Of a DNA stretch of 64,000 nt, positions 16,328-25,529 are shown in pieces. Under the pieces are notes generated by a model. That model had not been told where the DNA came from, made no database searches, and saw only the letters and a list, made by a program, of their open reading frames with translations. The stretch is from Pseudodesulfovibrio hydrargyri (GTDB taxonomy: Bacteria; Desulfobacterota; Desulfovibrionia; Desulfovibrionales; Desulfovibrionaceae), in assembly GCF_001874525.1 (NCBI RefSeq), contig NZ_LKAQ01000004.1, positions 62,001-126,000 on the forward strand, read 5' to 3'. Both the position numbers and the translations under genes were made by a program. Position 1 is the stretch's first letter. Every line of letters starts with the position of its first letter.

Positions 16328-18687
16328 GCGGACCGGCCGACCGCCGCTTCCCCGGCCAACAGCCGGTTCATGACCACGGCCAGCCGGTCCAGGTCCACGG
16401 GCTTGGGCAGGTAGTCGTCGGCCCCGGCCTCGAGAAAGACCTCGCGGTCCCCGGACAGGGCAAAGGCGGTCAGGACCACGATGGGGACCTCCGCGTTCCG
16501 CTCCCCGGCCTCGCCGGACCGGATGGCCCGGATGGCCGCGAGCCCGTCCATGACCGGCATCTGGATGTCCATGAGCACCAGTCCGAAATCCCCCTGATCG
16601 AGCGAGCGCAGGGCCTCGGCCCCGTTCTCCACGGCCGCGGCCGCATACCCGATCTTTTGCAGATACGCCTTGATGGCCATGCGGTTGACCGGTTCGTCCT
16701 CGGCCAGGAGCACGGTGCACCCGGTCTCGGGGAGGCAGAACGGAACCGGCCTGGCCAGGGCTTCCTCCGCGTCGCGGCCCATCAGCCCGAAGGGCAGGCA
16801 AAAGTGGAAGGCCGTGCCCAGGCCGGGACGGCTGGCCGCGTCCACGCTGCCGCCCATGAGGTCCACCAGGCGGCGGACGATGGACAGGCCGAGCCCCGCA
16901 CCCTGGAACCGCCTGCCGTAGCCGCTGTCCGCCTGCATGAACGGTTCGAAGAGTTCGTCCATCTCCGCCTCGTCCATGCCGATGCCGGTGTCGGACACGG
17001 CGAAAAGCACCCGGCAGACGTCGGGGGTTCCGCCCGGCAGGGCGTACGCCTCGACCTCCACGCCCCCCTCGTCCGTGAATTTGATCGCGTTGCCCACCAG
17101 GTTGTTGACCACCTGCTGGAAGCGCACCGCGTCGCCCACCAGCACGTCGGGCACGGCCGGATCCACGTGGATGTCCAGGGTGATGCCCTTGTCCTGGCAG
17201 GACGGGGCGAAGAGCTGGCCCACGAAGCCAAGTATCTCCCGCAGGTGGAACGGCCCCTCGTTCAGGGTCAGCTTGCCGGACTCGACGCGGGTCAGGTCCA
17301 GGATGTCCCCGACCAGGTCGGTCAGCCGGGACACGGACTGCACGGCCAGGTCCACGTATTCGGCCTGCTCCCTGTCCAGGTCGGTCCCCTGGAGCAGGCG
17401 GTGCATGCCCACGATGCCGTTGAGCGGTGTGCGCAGCTCATGGCTCATGTTGGCCAGGAAGAACGTCTTGGCCGCGTTGGCGGCCTCGGCCCGCTCCTTT
17501 TGCCGGGCCAGCTCGGCCTTCTGGCGCTGGAGGTCGCCCCGGGCCAGGTTGAGCTTCTCGACCATATGGTTGTAGGCCTCGCCCAGCTCCAGGAACTCCG
17601 GGGGCAGCCCGTCCACGCCCACCGAGGAATCGGGACGGCCCAGCCCCAGGTTGTCGAAGGCGTGGCGGAACTGCTCCTTGGCCGTGTCCAGGAGGTCGTC
17701 CCGGCACAGGACCGTGACGCACAGCCAGTCCATGCAGTGCAGATCCGTCCAGCAGACGTGAAAATCGTCGTCCTCGGCCCCCACGGACAGGCACCCCTGG
17801 CGCTGATCGAGCATCTCCCGGAGATCGAGTTCGGCAAAGGCGGGATGCAGTTCATTGAAGGAGATCACGGCCTGCTTGCCCTTGGCCATGCCGTCCGCCA
17901 CCACGCCCCGGTCGGCGGCGATGACCATGCCGTCCGCGCCGACCACGCAGGTCAGCTGCGAGGGGTAGGCCGGGGCCAGAACCGAGGCCCGGACCAGGCT
18001 GTCCACGCGCAGGTCGATGGACCACAGGCCGATGAACTCGTCGTTCTCGTAGATGGGGATGGAGGCGGCGGTGATCAACCCCTGCCCGGCGTAGTCGACG
18101 TGCGGCGGCGACCAGCGGGCCAGCCGCTCGGGGTTGGCCTCGGGGCAGACCGAGGCGCAGGTGTGGTAATCGGACCACTGGAAATCCGGGGTGATGGCCG
18201 TGATCTGGTCGATGTAGGGATACTGGATGGCCGTGTTGGTCGCGTCCTGGTAGTAGACCCACACCGTGCCGGGCAGCCGTTCCTGCAGGGTGCGCAGCAG
18301 ATCGCCCATGTTCCGGTGGCAGAAGAGCCGGTATCGGGCGTCCGGGTCGTCGACTCTGTCCGGCGGCCAGGAATAGCTCATCACGCCGCCGGGCAGCCGG
18401 CCCGCGCGAAAGGCGTTGAGGTCGGGCAGACTCAGATAGAACCCGTCCTCGCCCAGGGCGAATCCCTCGCGCTCAAGCCAGGCGTTTATCAGGGCCGGGT
18501 CGCGCGGCGTGATCTTGAACAGTTCCAGGGTGTGGCAGGCGAGGTAGTGCAGAGTGTCCTTGACCCTGTCCAGCTCGCAGGCGATGACCCTGGCCACGAT
18601 CCCCAGTCGCGTGCGTATGCGTTGCAGTTCGAACATGCGCCGTCCCCCCGCACGGCGCGCGCCCGCCCAAAAGAGGCACGCCTCCAT
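16324..18687 (-). CDS. Hybrid histidine kinase with cache-like sensor and no visible membrane helix
   Basis: The order is: sensor region (about 1-330) with a cache-like second half ([20 protein letters not shown]), a coiled coil ([20 protein letters not shown]), HisKA with [15 protein letters not shown] (phospho-His near 412), HATPase with [22 protein letters not shown] and [12 protein letters not shown], then a receiver with the acidic pair AEDE, phosphoacceptor VLMDIQMP (near 705) and KPVD. Cache sensors normally sit outside the membrane between two helices; I see no clear hydrophobic helix, so this one may sense a cytoplasmic ligand. An alternative start at 18636 ([12 protein letters not shown]) has a G-rich ribosome-binding site and is equally likely. 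No separate response regulator lies nearby. Confidence 0.9.
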   Translation of the reverse strand: MEACLFWAGARRAGGRRMFELQRIRTRLGIVARVIACELDRVKDTLHYLACHTLELFKITPRDPALINAWLEREGFALGEDGFYLSLPDLNAFRAGRLPGGVMSYSWPPDRVDDPDARYRLFCHRNMGDLLRTLQERLPGTVWVYYQDATNTAIQYPYIDQITAITPDFQWSDYHTCASVCPEANPERLARWSPPHVDYAGQGLITAASIPIYENDEFIGLWSIDLRVDSLVRASVLAPAYPSQLTCVVGADGMVIAADRGVVADGMAKGKQAVISFNELHPAFAELDLREMLDQRQGCLSVGAEDDDFHVCWTDLHCMDWLCVTVLCRDDLLDTAKEQFRHAFDNLGLGRPDSSVGVDGLPPEFLELGEAYNHMVEKLNLARGDLQRQKAELARQKERAEAANAAKTFFLANMSHELRTPLNGIVGMHRLLQGTDLDREQAEYVDLAVQSVSRLTDLVGDILDLTRVESGKLTLNEGPFHLREILGFVGQLFAPSCQDKGITLDIHVDPAVPDVLVGDAVRFQQVVNNLVGNAIKFTDEGGVEVEAYALPGGTPDVCRVLFAVSDTGIGMDEAEMDELFEPFMQADSGYGRRFQGAGLGLSIVRRLVDLMGGSVDAASRPGLGTAFHFCLPFGLMGRDAEEALARPVPFCLPETGCTVLLAEDEPVNRMAIKAYLQKIGYAAAAVENGAEALRSLDQGDFGLVLMDIQMPVMDGLAAIRAIRSGEAGERNAEVPIVVLTAFALSGDREVFLEAGADDYLPKPVDLDRLAVVMNRLLAGEAAVGRSA

Positions 18688-18835
18688 GCTGGCTCCAAAC
18701 TACTCCCGGCGCGGGGCCGGGGACATTATTTTCGAACCGCTCCCGAAGCCCCCCTTTCCCCCGGGGGCGCGGTGGGGTATACGGGAACGACTCCCGCCGC
18801 CCGTTCTCCCGGGCCGGGCCATACGAGGCTATGCC

Positions 18836-19006
18836 ATGATCCGACATCCCTTACCCGGAACCCGGGCGGGCCGCTTCGCCCCCCATGCCTACGTTCCCCT
18901 TTTCCGCCGCGCGGCTCTGGTGTATAACGACACTCGCTATCTCGATTATCTGGACGCGCTGGACGAAAGGAAACTCGCCCGCGAAACGTCCTTCATCGCG
19001 TACTGA
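18836..19006 (+). CDS. Possible small protein
   Basis: A 56-codon frame (start MIRHPLPG, end ARETSFIAY) just upstream of recN. The C-terminal part, YNDTRYLDYLDALDERKLARE, looks like a real charged helix rather than random GC-rich translation. The ribosome-binding site is weak. I do not recognise it, and it could be chance. Confidence 0.3.
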   Translation: MIRHPLPGTRAGRFAPHAYVPLFRRAALVYNDTRYLDYLDALDERKLARETSFIAY

Positions 19007-19044
19007 CCGTAACGATCGATCCCCGGCCCCGGAGGCACCACCAC

Positions 19045-20667
19045 ATGCTCGAACTGCTGCGCATCCGTAACCTGGCCCTCATCGAGGACGCCGAACTGGA
19101 GTTCTCCCCCGGCCTGAACGCCCTGACCGGCGAAACCGGCGCGGGCAAGTCCTTCATCATGCGGGCCGTGGACTTCCTCATGGGCGAGCGCATGGACAAG
19201 AAACTCGTCCGGCCCGGCACGGAAAAGGCCACGGTGGAGGCGCTCTTCGTCCTGCCCGAGGGCGAGACCGTGATCCGCCGCGAGCTGTCCGCCGAGACCG
19301 GACGCAGCCGGGTGTTCGTCAACGACACCCTGTCCTCCCAGCCGACCATCCGCGACATGGCCGCCCGGCTGGTCATCCACACCTCCCAGCACGGGCAGCA
19401 GAAGCTCCTCTCCCCGGCCTTCCAGTCCGAAATCCTCGACTCCTTCCTGCCGGACCAGTCCCTGCTGGCCGCGCGCAGCGACCAGCTCGCCGCGCTTAAC
19501 GACGTGCTCGAACGCAAGCGCCGCCTGTCCGAAAAATTCGACGACCTGCAAAAGCAGCGGGAGTTCCTGGAGTTCCAGAAAAAGGAAATCGAGACCGTGG
19601 ACCCGCAGCCGGACGAGGAGAACGACCTGGAGGAACGCAAGAAAATCCTCAAGGACCGCGAACGCGCGGGCGAGTGCCTGCAGAACGCCCTGGACATCCT
19701 GCACGGCGAGGTCGGCCTGCTCGACGCCATGACGCTCCTGAACCGCGAGGTGGAGATCATCGCCCGGCTCTTCCCCGGGTTCGAGGAGGACCGCGAGGCC
19801 ATCGGGGAACTGCGCATGCGCCTGCACGACATGGATTCCCGGCTGCGACGCGGCCCGTCGGATTTCGACGACGACGATCCCATGTCCCTGGACGACATCG
19901 AGGCGCGCCTGTTCGAACTGGCCAAGCTCAAACGCAAATTGCGCCGGGGCCTGGATGAAATCGTTGACATGAAGGCCGAAATCGACGAAAGCCTCTCCTT
20001 CCTCGACGCCTGCGCCCTGGACATGAAGAATCTCTCCCGCGAGGAGGACCTGGCGGCAGCCGCCCTCAAGGAGACCCTTGCGAGCCTGAACAAGGCCCGC
20101 AAGAAGGCCGCCGGGGAGCTGGCCATCCGCATTGTGGACGAGCTGACCGACCTCGGCTTTTCCGAGCACGTCAAGGTCCACTTCGAGTTCGACGCGCGCG
20201 AGCTCTACCCGGGCTGCGACGACATGCGCGGACGGCTCATGTGGGTGCCCAACCCGGGCCAGCCCGCCCAGCCGCTCGACAAGATCGCCTCGGGCGGCGA
20301 GCTCTCCCGGTTCCTGCTCGCCCTGGTGACCATGCGCGGCCACGGCAACGCGGACGGCGAGGAAAACGACGCCCGGCCCTCGCTCATCTTCGACGAGGTG
20401 GACGCGGGCATCGGCGGGCTGACGCTCAACTCCGTGGGCAAGAAGCTGCGCGCCCTGGCCGACCGCCAGCAGATGCTGCTCATCACCCACTGGCCGCAGC
20501 TCGCCCGCATGGCCGACCGCCACTTCCTGATCAAGAAGGAGGTCGTGGACAACGCCACCTACACCCGGTGCGAACGGCTGGACAACGACGAGATCAAATG
20601 CGAACTGGCCCGCATGGCCGGAGGCGGCGAACAGGGCGCGGCCCTGGCCGAAAAACTATGTAAGTAG
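19045..20667 (+). CDS. recN: DNA repair protein RecN
   Basis: A 540-residue SMC-like repair ATPase. The N-terminus is LRIRNLALIEDAELEFSPGLN with Walker A GETGAGKS at about 31-38, a QHGQQ motif typical of RecN, long coiled coils in the middle, signature SGGELSRF and Walker B SLIFDEVDAGIGG near the end. RecN helps hold broken chromosomes for recombination. It is slightly shorter in the coiled coil than E. coli RecN (553). The start is MLELLRIRN after a CGGAGG site. Confidence 0.95.
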   Translation: MLELLRIRNLALIEDAELEFSPGLNALTGETGAGKSFIMRAVDFLMGERMDKKLVRPGTEKATVEALFVLPEGETVIRRELSAETGRSRVFVNDTLSSQPTIRDMAARLVIHTSQHGQQKLLSPAFQSEILDSFLPDQSLLAARSDQLAALNDVLERKRRLSEKFDDLQKQREFLEFQKKEIETVDPQPDEENDLEERKKILKDRERAGECLQNALDILHGEVGLLDAMTLLNREVEIIARLFPGFEEDREAIGELRMRLHDMDSRLRRGPSDFDDDDPMSLDDIEARLFELAKLKRKLRRGLDEIVDMKAEIDESLSFLDACALDMKNLSREEDLAAAALKETLASLNKARKKAAGELAIRIVDELTDLGFSEHVKVHFEFDARELYPGCDDMRGRLMWVPNPGQPAQPLDKIASGGELSRFLLALVTMRGHGNADGEENDARPSLIFDEVDAGIGGLTLNSVGKKLRALADRQQMLLITHWPQLARMADRHFLIKKEVVDNATYTRCERLDNDEIKCELARMAGGGEQGAALAEKLCK

Positions 20668-20741
20668 GGGATGGAAAGCGCCTCCGGGCCTCAGCCGTTG
20701 GCGAGTCTTCGAGCCTTACGGATGAGGACAGCAGCGATCGG

Positions 20742-20800
20742 CCGGGGGAAGGGGAGAGGGGAACCCTTTGAAAAGGGCTTCCCCTCTCCCCTTCCCCCGG
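20742..20800. repeat. Large hairpin within a Desulfovibrio-type intergenic repeat
   Basis: CCGGGGGAAGGGGAGAGGGG at 20742 pairs with its exact complement ending at 20800, a stem of 22 bp plus an inner 6 bp around a short A/T loop. It is followed by CTAAACTTTTTGGGTGCGCTTCGCGCG (20824-20850, cited as two parts: CTAAACTTTTTGGG and TGCGCTTCGCGCG). I recall this layout from many intergenic regions in Desulfovibrio genomes. It may end recN transcripts as RNA. Confidence 0.7.
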
Positions 20801-20858
20801 ACCCCCCATCCCCTCTCCTCTCCTAAACTTTTTGGGTGCGCTTCGCGCGGGGTGGGCT

Positions 20859-21452
20859 GTGATCAACCTGTTTATTTCGCTCTACATAAAGTGGTTCTTT
20901 CTTTTGACGCCGTTCTTCGTGCTGTCCGTGTTCCTGTCCATGACCGAGGAAATGGACAAGCCGGAGCAGCATCGGCTGGCCATTCGCACGACCATGGCGG
21001 TGCTGGTCATTTCCCTGGTGCTCTACTTCGCGGGCAATCCGATCTTTTCCACGCTGGGGATCACCCTGGACGGGTTCCGGGTGGGGTCCGGGGCGCTGCT
21101 GTTCCTGTCCGCCGTGTCCCTGGTATCGGGCAAGAAACAGCGGCCCGAGCCGGACGACGATTCCGACGTGGCCGTGGTCCCGCTGGCCATGCCCATCACC
21201 GTGGGCCCGGCGACCATCGGCACCCTGCTCATCCTCGGCGCGGAGCTGCCCGGGGCCGAGGAGAAGCTGACCGGCGCGGGCGCCCTGGTCTGCGCCTGCC
21301 TGTCCGTGGGCGTCATCCTCTTTTCCGCGTCCAGCCTGAAGCGGGTCATCGGCCGCATGGGCCTCAACGTACTGACCAAGATCACCGGCCTGGTCCTGTC
21401 CGCCATGGCCGCCCAGATCGCCTTCACCGGCGTGCGCAATTTCCTGTCCTGA
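20859..21452 (+). CDS. MarC-family integral membrane protein
   Basis: A 197-residue protein with six hydrophobic segments. The start is GTG 20859 (INLFISLYIKWFFLLTPFFVLSV); the longer frame from 20832 begins inside an intergenic repeat. Family features seen are FLSMT near residue 25, the central VPLAMPITVGPATIGTLLIL motif (P-x-x-x-GP), and a final LSAMAAQIAFTGVRNFL helix. The MarC role is unknown in spite of its old link to multiple antibiotic resistance. It stands alone between recN and the binding-protein gene. Confidence 0.85.
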   Translation: MINLFISLYIKWFFLLTPFFVLSVFLSMTEEMDKPEQHRLAIRTTMAVLVISLVLYFAGNPIFSTLGITLDGFRVGSGALLFLSAVSLVSGKKQRPEPDDDSDVAVVPLAMPITVGPATIGTLLILGAELPGAEEKLTGAGALVCACLSVGVILFSASSLKRVIGRMGLNVLTKITGLVLSAMAAQIAFTGVRNFLS

Positions 21453-21565
21453 TACCGGCCCGGTCCCGGGTGCACAGGCCCGGTCCTCCCCGCGCGGCGG
21501 GGAGCTTCACCCGCCCCGCGCGCCCCATGGACCTCGGCGCAAAATCAGTATATACTTACAACCTC

Positions 21566-22258
21566 ATGCGTATCCTCCTGCTATGCATAGCCGCCCTGCT
21601 CCTGGGCTCCCCGGCCCTGGGCGGTGAACCCCTGGTCCTGGGCTACGGCGGGGGCTCCCTGTCCATCGCCTCGCTCAAGGTGCTCAAGGAGGCCTACCGG
21701 CGCATCGGCGTGGAGATCACTGGCAAGCGGCTGCCCGCGGCCCGTTCCCTGGAGATGGCCGAAAACGGCCAGGTGGACGGCGAGGTCAACCGCATCGAGG
21801 CCATCGAGGAGCAATACCCCCGCCTGATGCGCATCGACGTGCCGGTCAACCGGCTGGAGGGGGTCGTCATGACCTGCGATACCAGCCTGGAGCACGTCAC
21901 CCTGGAGGCCATCCGCAACCTCCACCTGGGCATCAAGATCGGCAACCGCTACGCCGAGATGCTCACCAAAGGCATGCCCTCCGTGACCCGGCTGCCCCAC
22001 GAGAAAAAGCTGATGACCCTGCTTCTGGAGGGCCGCCTCGACGCCCTGCTGGTGGACCGCGCCTGGGCCGAGGCCGAGATGGCCAAGCCGGGCATGGGTT
22101 GCCTGCGCGTCAACGAGCCGCCCCTGGTGATCGTACCCCTCTATCACTACCTGAACCGCAGCCACGCCGCCCTCGTCCCCCTGATCACCGGCGAGATGAG
22201 GGCCATGCGCGAGTCCGGCGAGATCGACCGCATCCTGGGCATCAATGAACGCCGCTGA
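21566..22258 (+). CDS. Periplasmic solute-binding-like protein (SBP_bac_3 type)
   Basis: A 230-residue secreted protein: signal peptide MRILLLCIAALLLGSPALGG with cleavage near residue 20, then an extracellular solute-binding fold (LVLGYGGGSLSIASLKVLKEAYRR, AENGQVDGEVNRI, GRLDALLVDRAWAEAEM). Stand-alone proteins of this type are common in Desulfovibrio and may sense ligands rather than feed a transporter, as no permease is nearby. The ribosome-binding site is poor; an AT-rich promoter-like stretch (21548-21560) precedes it. Confidence 0.75.
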   Translation: MRILLLCIAALLLGSPALGGEPLVLGYGGGSLSIASLKVLKEAYRRIGVEITGKRLPAARSLEMAENGQVDGEVNRIEAIEEQYPRLMRIDVPVNRLEGVVMTCDTSLEHVTLEAIRNLHLGIKIGNRYAEMLTKGMPSVTRLPHEKKLMTLLLEGRLDALLVDRAWAEAEMAKPGMGCLRVNEPPLVIVPLYHYLNRSHAALVPLITGEMRAMRESGEIDRILGINERR

Positions 22259-22304
22259 CCCGTCCCTTTACACCGGGCCCGAACTGCCCTTAAACTCGGT
22301 CGCC

Positions 22305-23066
22305 ATGACAACCGAATCCCCCCTGACCTTCGAACACGGCTACGACATCCGCTCCTACGAACCGCGCCCGGACGGCCGCGTGTCCGTGACCGCCATCTGC
22401 AACCAGTTGCAGGACATCGCCTCGCGCCACGCGGACCGGCTCGGCTTCGGCCACCGCGACCTGGAGCAGAGCGGCCACTTCTGGATTCTGGCCCGGTTGC
22501 ACCTCATGGTCGACCGGCTGCCCGGCTTCGGCGGGCGAACCGACATCGTCACCTGGCCCTCGGGCAACGAGCGACTGGTGGCCTTGCGCGACTTCCTGGT
22601 CCTGGACGATGACGGTCCCCTGGGCCGGGCGACCACCTCCTGGGTGACCATGAACGCCAAAACCCACCGCCCGGACCCGCCCCAGACCGTGCTCCATGAG
22701 CGGTTCATCCCGGACCGTGAGCACGCCCTGACCTTCCCCACCAAGGCCGTGACCCGGCTCAAGTGGGGCGAACACCAAACGCGGCTCACGGCCCGGCGTG
22801 CGGACATGGACATCAACGGCCACGTGAACAACGTGAAATACCTGGAATACTGCTTCGAGGCCGTGCCCGCCGAGTGGATCGCGGACAACCGCTGCCACGG
22901 GGTGGACATCCAGTTCCGCAGCGAGTCCTTCCCCGGCGACGAGCTGGTCTCGGAATGCGCCAAGGGCGAACCGGACCAGTCCATGGACACCTTCCTGCAC
23001 GGCCTGACCCGTGTTTCGGACAACAAGGAGATCGTGCGCATGCGCTCCTGGTGGAGGCGGCCGTGA
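22305..23066 (+). CDS. Acyl-ACP thioesterase
   Basis: About 253 residues of the FatA/FatB-like family with two hot-dog domains. The first has SVTAICNQLQDIASRHADRLGFG and GHFWILARLHL. The second has the catalytic-region motif RRADMDINGHVNNVKYLEYCFEAVP, where D-x-N-x-H-x-N-N holds the catalytic residues. It releases fatty acids from acyl carrier protein in the cytoplasm. I prefer ATG 22305; an ATG at 22245 inside the upstream gene gives 20 more residues without similarity. It is followed by an overlapping acetyltransferase. Confidence 0.9.
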   Translation: MTTESPLTFEHGYDIRSYEPRPDGRVSVTAICNQLQDIASRHADRLGFGHRDLEQSGHFWILARLHLMVDRLPGFGGRTDIVTWPSGNERLVALRDFLVLDDDGPLGRATTSWVTMNAKTHRPDPPQTVLHERFIPDREHALTFPTKAVTRLKWGEHQTRLTARRADMDINGHVNNVKYLEYCFEAVPAEWIADNRCHGVDIQFRSESFPGDELVSECAKGEPDQSMDTFLHGLTRVSDNKEIVRMRSWWRRP

Positions 23067-23494
23067 GCAAGGACATCACCCTGACCTTCGAAACCGACGG
23101 CATCGACTGGGTGGAGGCGGCGTCCATTTTCGAGCGCGCCCCGCTGGGCACCCGCGAGCCGGACGTGCTGCGCCGGACCTTCGAGAACAGCGACCTGACC
23201 TGCTTCGCCTGGGAAGGCCCCACCATGGTGGGCATCGCCCGCGCCCTGAGCGACCGCACGGTGCATTCGGTCATATACGACCTGTGCATGCTCCCCGAAT
23301 GCCAGGGCAAGGGGCTGGGCACGCGGATGATGGAGGCCATGCTGGAGCGCCTCGGCACCCCGGGCGTGGTCCTGTGGTCCGTGCCGGGCAAGGAGCCGTT
23401 CTACGCGCGCTTCGGGTTCAAGCCCATGCTCACGGCCATGGCCCGGTTCGAGGACCCCGAGCGGTCCGCGGCCGGCGGCTACATCATTCTGTGA
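23063..23494 (+). CDS. GNAT-family N-acetyltransferase
   Basis: A 143-residue protein starting at GTG 23063, whose bases overlap the stop of the thioesterase gene, so it is translationally coupled. Acetyl-CoA motif A is seen in LCMLPECQGKGLGTRMMEAML (Q-x-K-G-x-G), with the late strand VVLWSVPGKEPFYARFGF. The substrate is unknown. It ends 11 bp inside the convergent HD-GYP gene. Confidence 0.88.
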   Translation: MSKDITLTFETDGIDWVEAASIFERAPLGTREPDVLRRTFENSDLTCFAWEGPTMVGIARALSDRTVHSVIYDLCMLPECQGKGLGTRMMEAMLERLGTPGVVLWSVPGKEPFYARFGFKPMLTAMARFEDPERSAAGGYIIL

Positions 23495-24479
23495 CGCGCT
23501 CGTCCATGACCCGGGCCAGCAGCGCGGTCAGGGCCGGATCGTAGCGCCTGCCGTCGCCGATGAGCAGGCGCACGGCGTCGGCCGTGTCCCGGGCCGAATG
23601 GTAGGGTCGGTCGCCGACGATGGCCGAGAAGGAATCGGCCACGGCGCAGAGCCTGCCCATGGTCGAGATATCCTTGTCGAAGCGGCGCTCCGGATAGCCC
23701 GAGCCGTCCAGCCGCTCGTGGTGCTGTTCCATGCATTCCAGGATGATCGGGTCCTGTATCCCGAGCCGCCGGACCATGTTCCGTCCGGCCTCGATGTGCC
23801 GCTCGATGGACTCCCGGTCCCTCCGGACCAGGAACTGCTCCTTGTCGCGGATGAACCTGGGGACCATGACCATGCCCAGGTCGTGGAGCAACAGCCCGAG
23901 GCTCAGGCTGATGAGCACTGTTTTCTCCACCTTGCCCCCGGTCAAGCGAAGGTACAGGGCCAGGCCGATGAGCATGGTGTTCACCGCATGCACGGCCAGG
24001 TCGTAGTCCCGCTCCAGGGTATGGGTCAGGAAGGCCACCCGGCTCGGGTCGATCCAGACGTATTCGGCCAGGATGGAGACGTCCCTGCGCAGCGCCTCGA
24101 AAGTGTCCTCGCGCGGCTGGTCCAGGAAATCCGCCATGCGGTCGCGCAGGGCGAGGAAGAATATCTCGGCCACCTCCTGGGGCAGAAAACCCTCCTCCAC
24201 CAGCATCAGGCCGAGCCTTTTGCTCAGATGCTCGGCATAGACGCGGTAGTCCTCGCGCAGGAGAAAAAGCCGCCCCTCCTCGGCGAACCGGGCCACCTCG
24301 GTCTGGCCCTCGCGCGACAGCCGCTCGCCGCCGCGCAGGTAGCGGCCGGTGCGGCCCACGGCCGGGTCGAAGACGTACAGGTCCACCGGGGGCCTGAACT
24401 TGGGGAAACTGGCCAGGATGTTGGGACTGATCTGCAGGTAGGTCTCGGAAAGGGAGCCGGGATCGGTGTTTTCAGCCAT
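23484..24479 (-). CDS. HD-GYP domain protein, probable c-di-GMP phosphodiesterase
   Basis: A 331-residue protein. The N-terminal 150 residues resemble the helical domain that precedes HD-GYP in many proteins (VDLYVFDPAVGRTGRYLRGGERLS). The C-terminal half has the metal-binding LLHDLGMVMVP, a spaced histidine in ERHIEAG, and the full HHERLDGSGYP signature, plus ADSFSAIVGDRPYH. It probably degrades cyclic di-GMP in the cytoplasm. No membrane or receiver domain is present, so the input is through the N-terminal domain. Confidence 0.88.
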   Translation of the reverse strand: MAENTDPGSLSETYLQISPNILASFPKFRPPVDLYVFDPAVGRTGRYLRGGERLSREGQTEVARFAEEGRLFLLREDYRVYAEHLSKRLGLMLVEEGFLPQEVAEIFFLALRDRMADFLDQPREDTFEALRRDVSILAEYVWIDPSRVAFLTHTLERDYDLAVHAVNTMLIGLALYLRLTGGKVEKTVLISLSLGLLLHDLGMVMVPRFIRDKEQFLVRRDRESIERHIEAGRNMVRRLGIQDPIILECMEQHHERLDGSGYPERRFDKDISTMGRLCAVADSFSAIVGDRPYHSARDTADAVRLLIGDGRRYDPALTALLARVMDERVTE

Positions 24480-24565
24480 GCATTCACCTTGTTGCGGTTC
24501 GCGTCATGCCTTCCATACCCTGATTTCCGCCTGTTTTGAAGGGGCCGGGCGGCTTGCGCGGCCCC

Positions 24566-24597
24566 AAAAAGGCGGGCCCCGGTACCGGGACCCGCCG
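24566..24597 (-). terminator. Rho-independent terminator after the repeat-rich secreted protein gene
   Basis: GGCGGG(C)CCCGG, TA, CCGGGACCCGCC forms a 12-13-bp GC-rich hairpin (24571-24596), followed on the minus strand by five Us (24566-24570). Confidence 0.85.
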
Positions 24598-24621
24598 TCA
24601 TGGCTTGGTGTGTGCGGGAGG

Positions 24622-25512
24622 CTACTTGCTGTGGCCGTTGCCCTTGCCGCCCCCGTTGGAACTGCCGGAATTGCCCTTGCCCTTGCCGTTGCCGCCCGCG
24701 TTGGAACCGCCGGAATTGCCCCGGCCGGACGAATCCTTGCCCTTGGAGGAATCGGAATTCTTGGCCCCGCTCTTGGCCTTGTCCGAGGCCCGGCTCAAGC
24801 CCACGGCCTTGGAGCCCTTGCCGCCGCTCACGCCCGGGGTTTTGGACACACCGGATTTGACGTTGCGGCTGGTGGCCTTGCCCGCCTGGGCGGACACCGA
24901 GGCCATGGCCTTGCCCACGCCCCGGCTCTTGGTCTCGGCGCGGGTCTGGTGTTGGTGCTGGTTCCTGTGCCCGAGACCCAGGGTGCTCGGATGCACGCCC
25001 AGTTCCTGGGCGATAACGCCCCAGCCCATATGCTCGGCGCGCATGGAGGCGATGGTGTCCACGGACACGGAGGCGGCGTCGGCCACGGCCTGCTCGGCGG
25101 TCGCCTGGGCCGTCTCGAGGTCGGCCATGGCCGCGTCGAGCTGGGCCTGGGCGGCGGCCTCGGCTTCCACGTCCTGGGCGGCCCGGGCGTCGGCCACGGC
25201 CTGTTCGGCGTCGGCCACGGCCTGCTCGGCGTCGCTCACGGCCTGCTCGGCGTCGGCCACGTTCTGGGCCGAAGCCGCGGCCGCCGCTTCGGCCAGGGAC
25301 TCCGCCTTGGCGGCCTGAGCCGGATTGGAGAAGGACGGCGCGTCCGTTTCCGTATCCCCGGTGTCGCCGGTATCGCCGGTATCGTCGGTGGTGTCGCCTG
25401 CGGTGTCGCCGGTCCCCGTATCGGTCTGGGCCACGGCGCGCGGGGCCGCGACCATCACGGCCAGGATCAGGACGGCGAGCAAAAGAGCCAATTTATTCTG
25501 CACGATAGACAT
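24622..25512 (-). CDS. Secreted low-complexity protein with Ala-rich coiled coil and Gly/Asn tail
   Basis: A 296-residue protein. A signal peptide (about 1-28, ending APRAVAQ) is followed by TGDT/DTGDTGDT repeats, an alanine-rich coiled coil with heptad-like (V/A)ADAEQAV units (about 75-140), a short conserved-looking domain (IASMRAEHMGWGVIAQELGVHP, cited as two parts: IASMRAEHMGW and GVIAQELGVHP) and a Lys/Gly/Ser/Asn-rich basic tail. The middle domain is one I associate with exported proteins of sulfate reducers; the rest is repetitive and likely to vary in length. It lies in the cell envelope or outside. The function is unknown. Confidence 0.75.
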   Translation of the reverse strand: MSIVQNKLALLLAVLILAVMVAAPRAVAQTDTGTGDTAGDTTDDTGDTGDTGDTETDAPSFSNPAQAAKAESLAEAAAAASAQNVADAEQAVSDAEQAVADAEQAVADARAAQDVEAEAAAQAQLDAAMADLETAQATAEQAVADAASVSVDTIASMRAEHMGWGVIAQELGVHPSTLGLGHRNQHQHQTRAETKSRGVGKAMASVSAQAGKATSRNVKSGVSKTPGVSGGKGSKAVGLSRASDKAKSGAKNSDSSKGKDSSGRGNSGGSNAGGNGKGKGNSGSSNGGGKGNGHSK

Positions 25513-25529
25513 AGCATTTCTCCATGTGA

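Noticed and set aside
16657..18927. A 756-codon plus-strand frame opposite the hybrid kinase
   Set aside because: Its composition (H, G, V, Q, A) is typical of antisense frames; the minus strand has all kinase motifs.
20768..22258. A 496-codon frame through marC into the binding-protein gene
   Set aside because: Only the part from 21566 codes for protein with a signal peptide; before that it is a shifted reading of marC.
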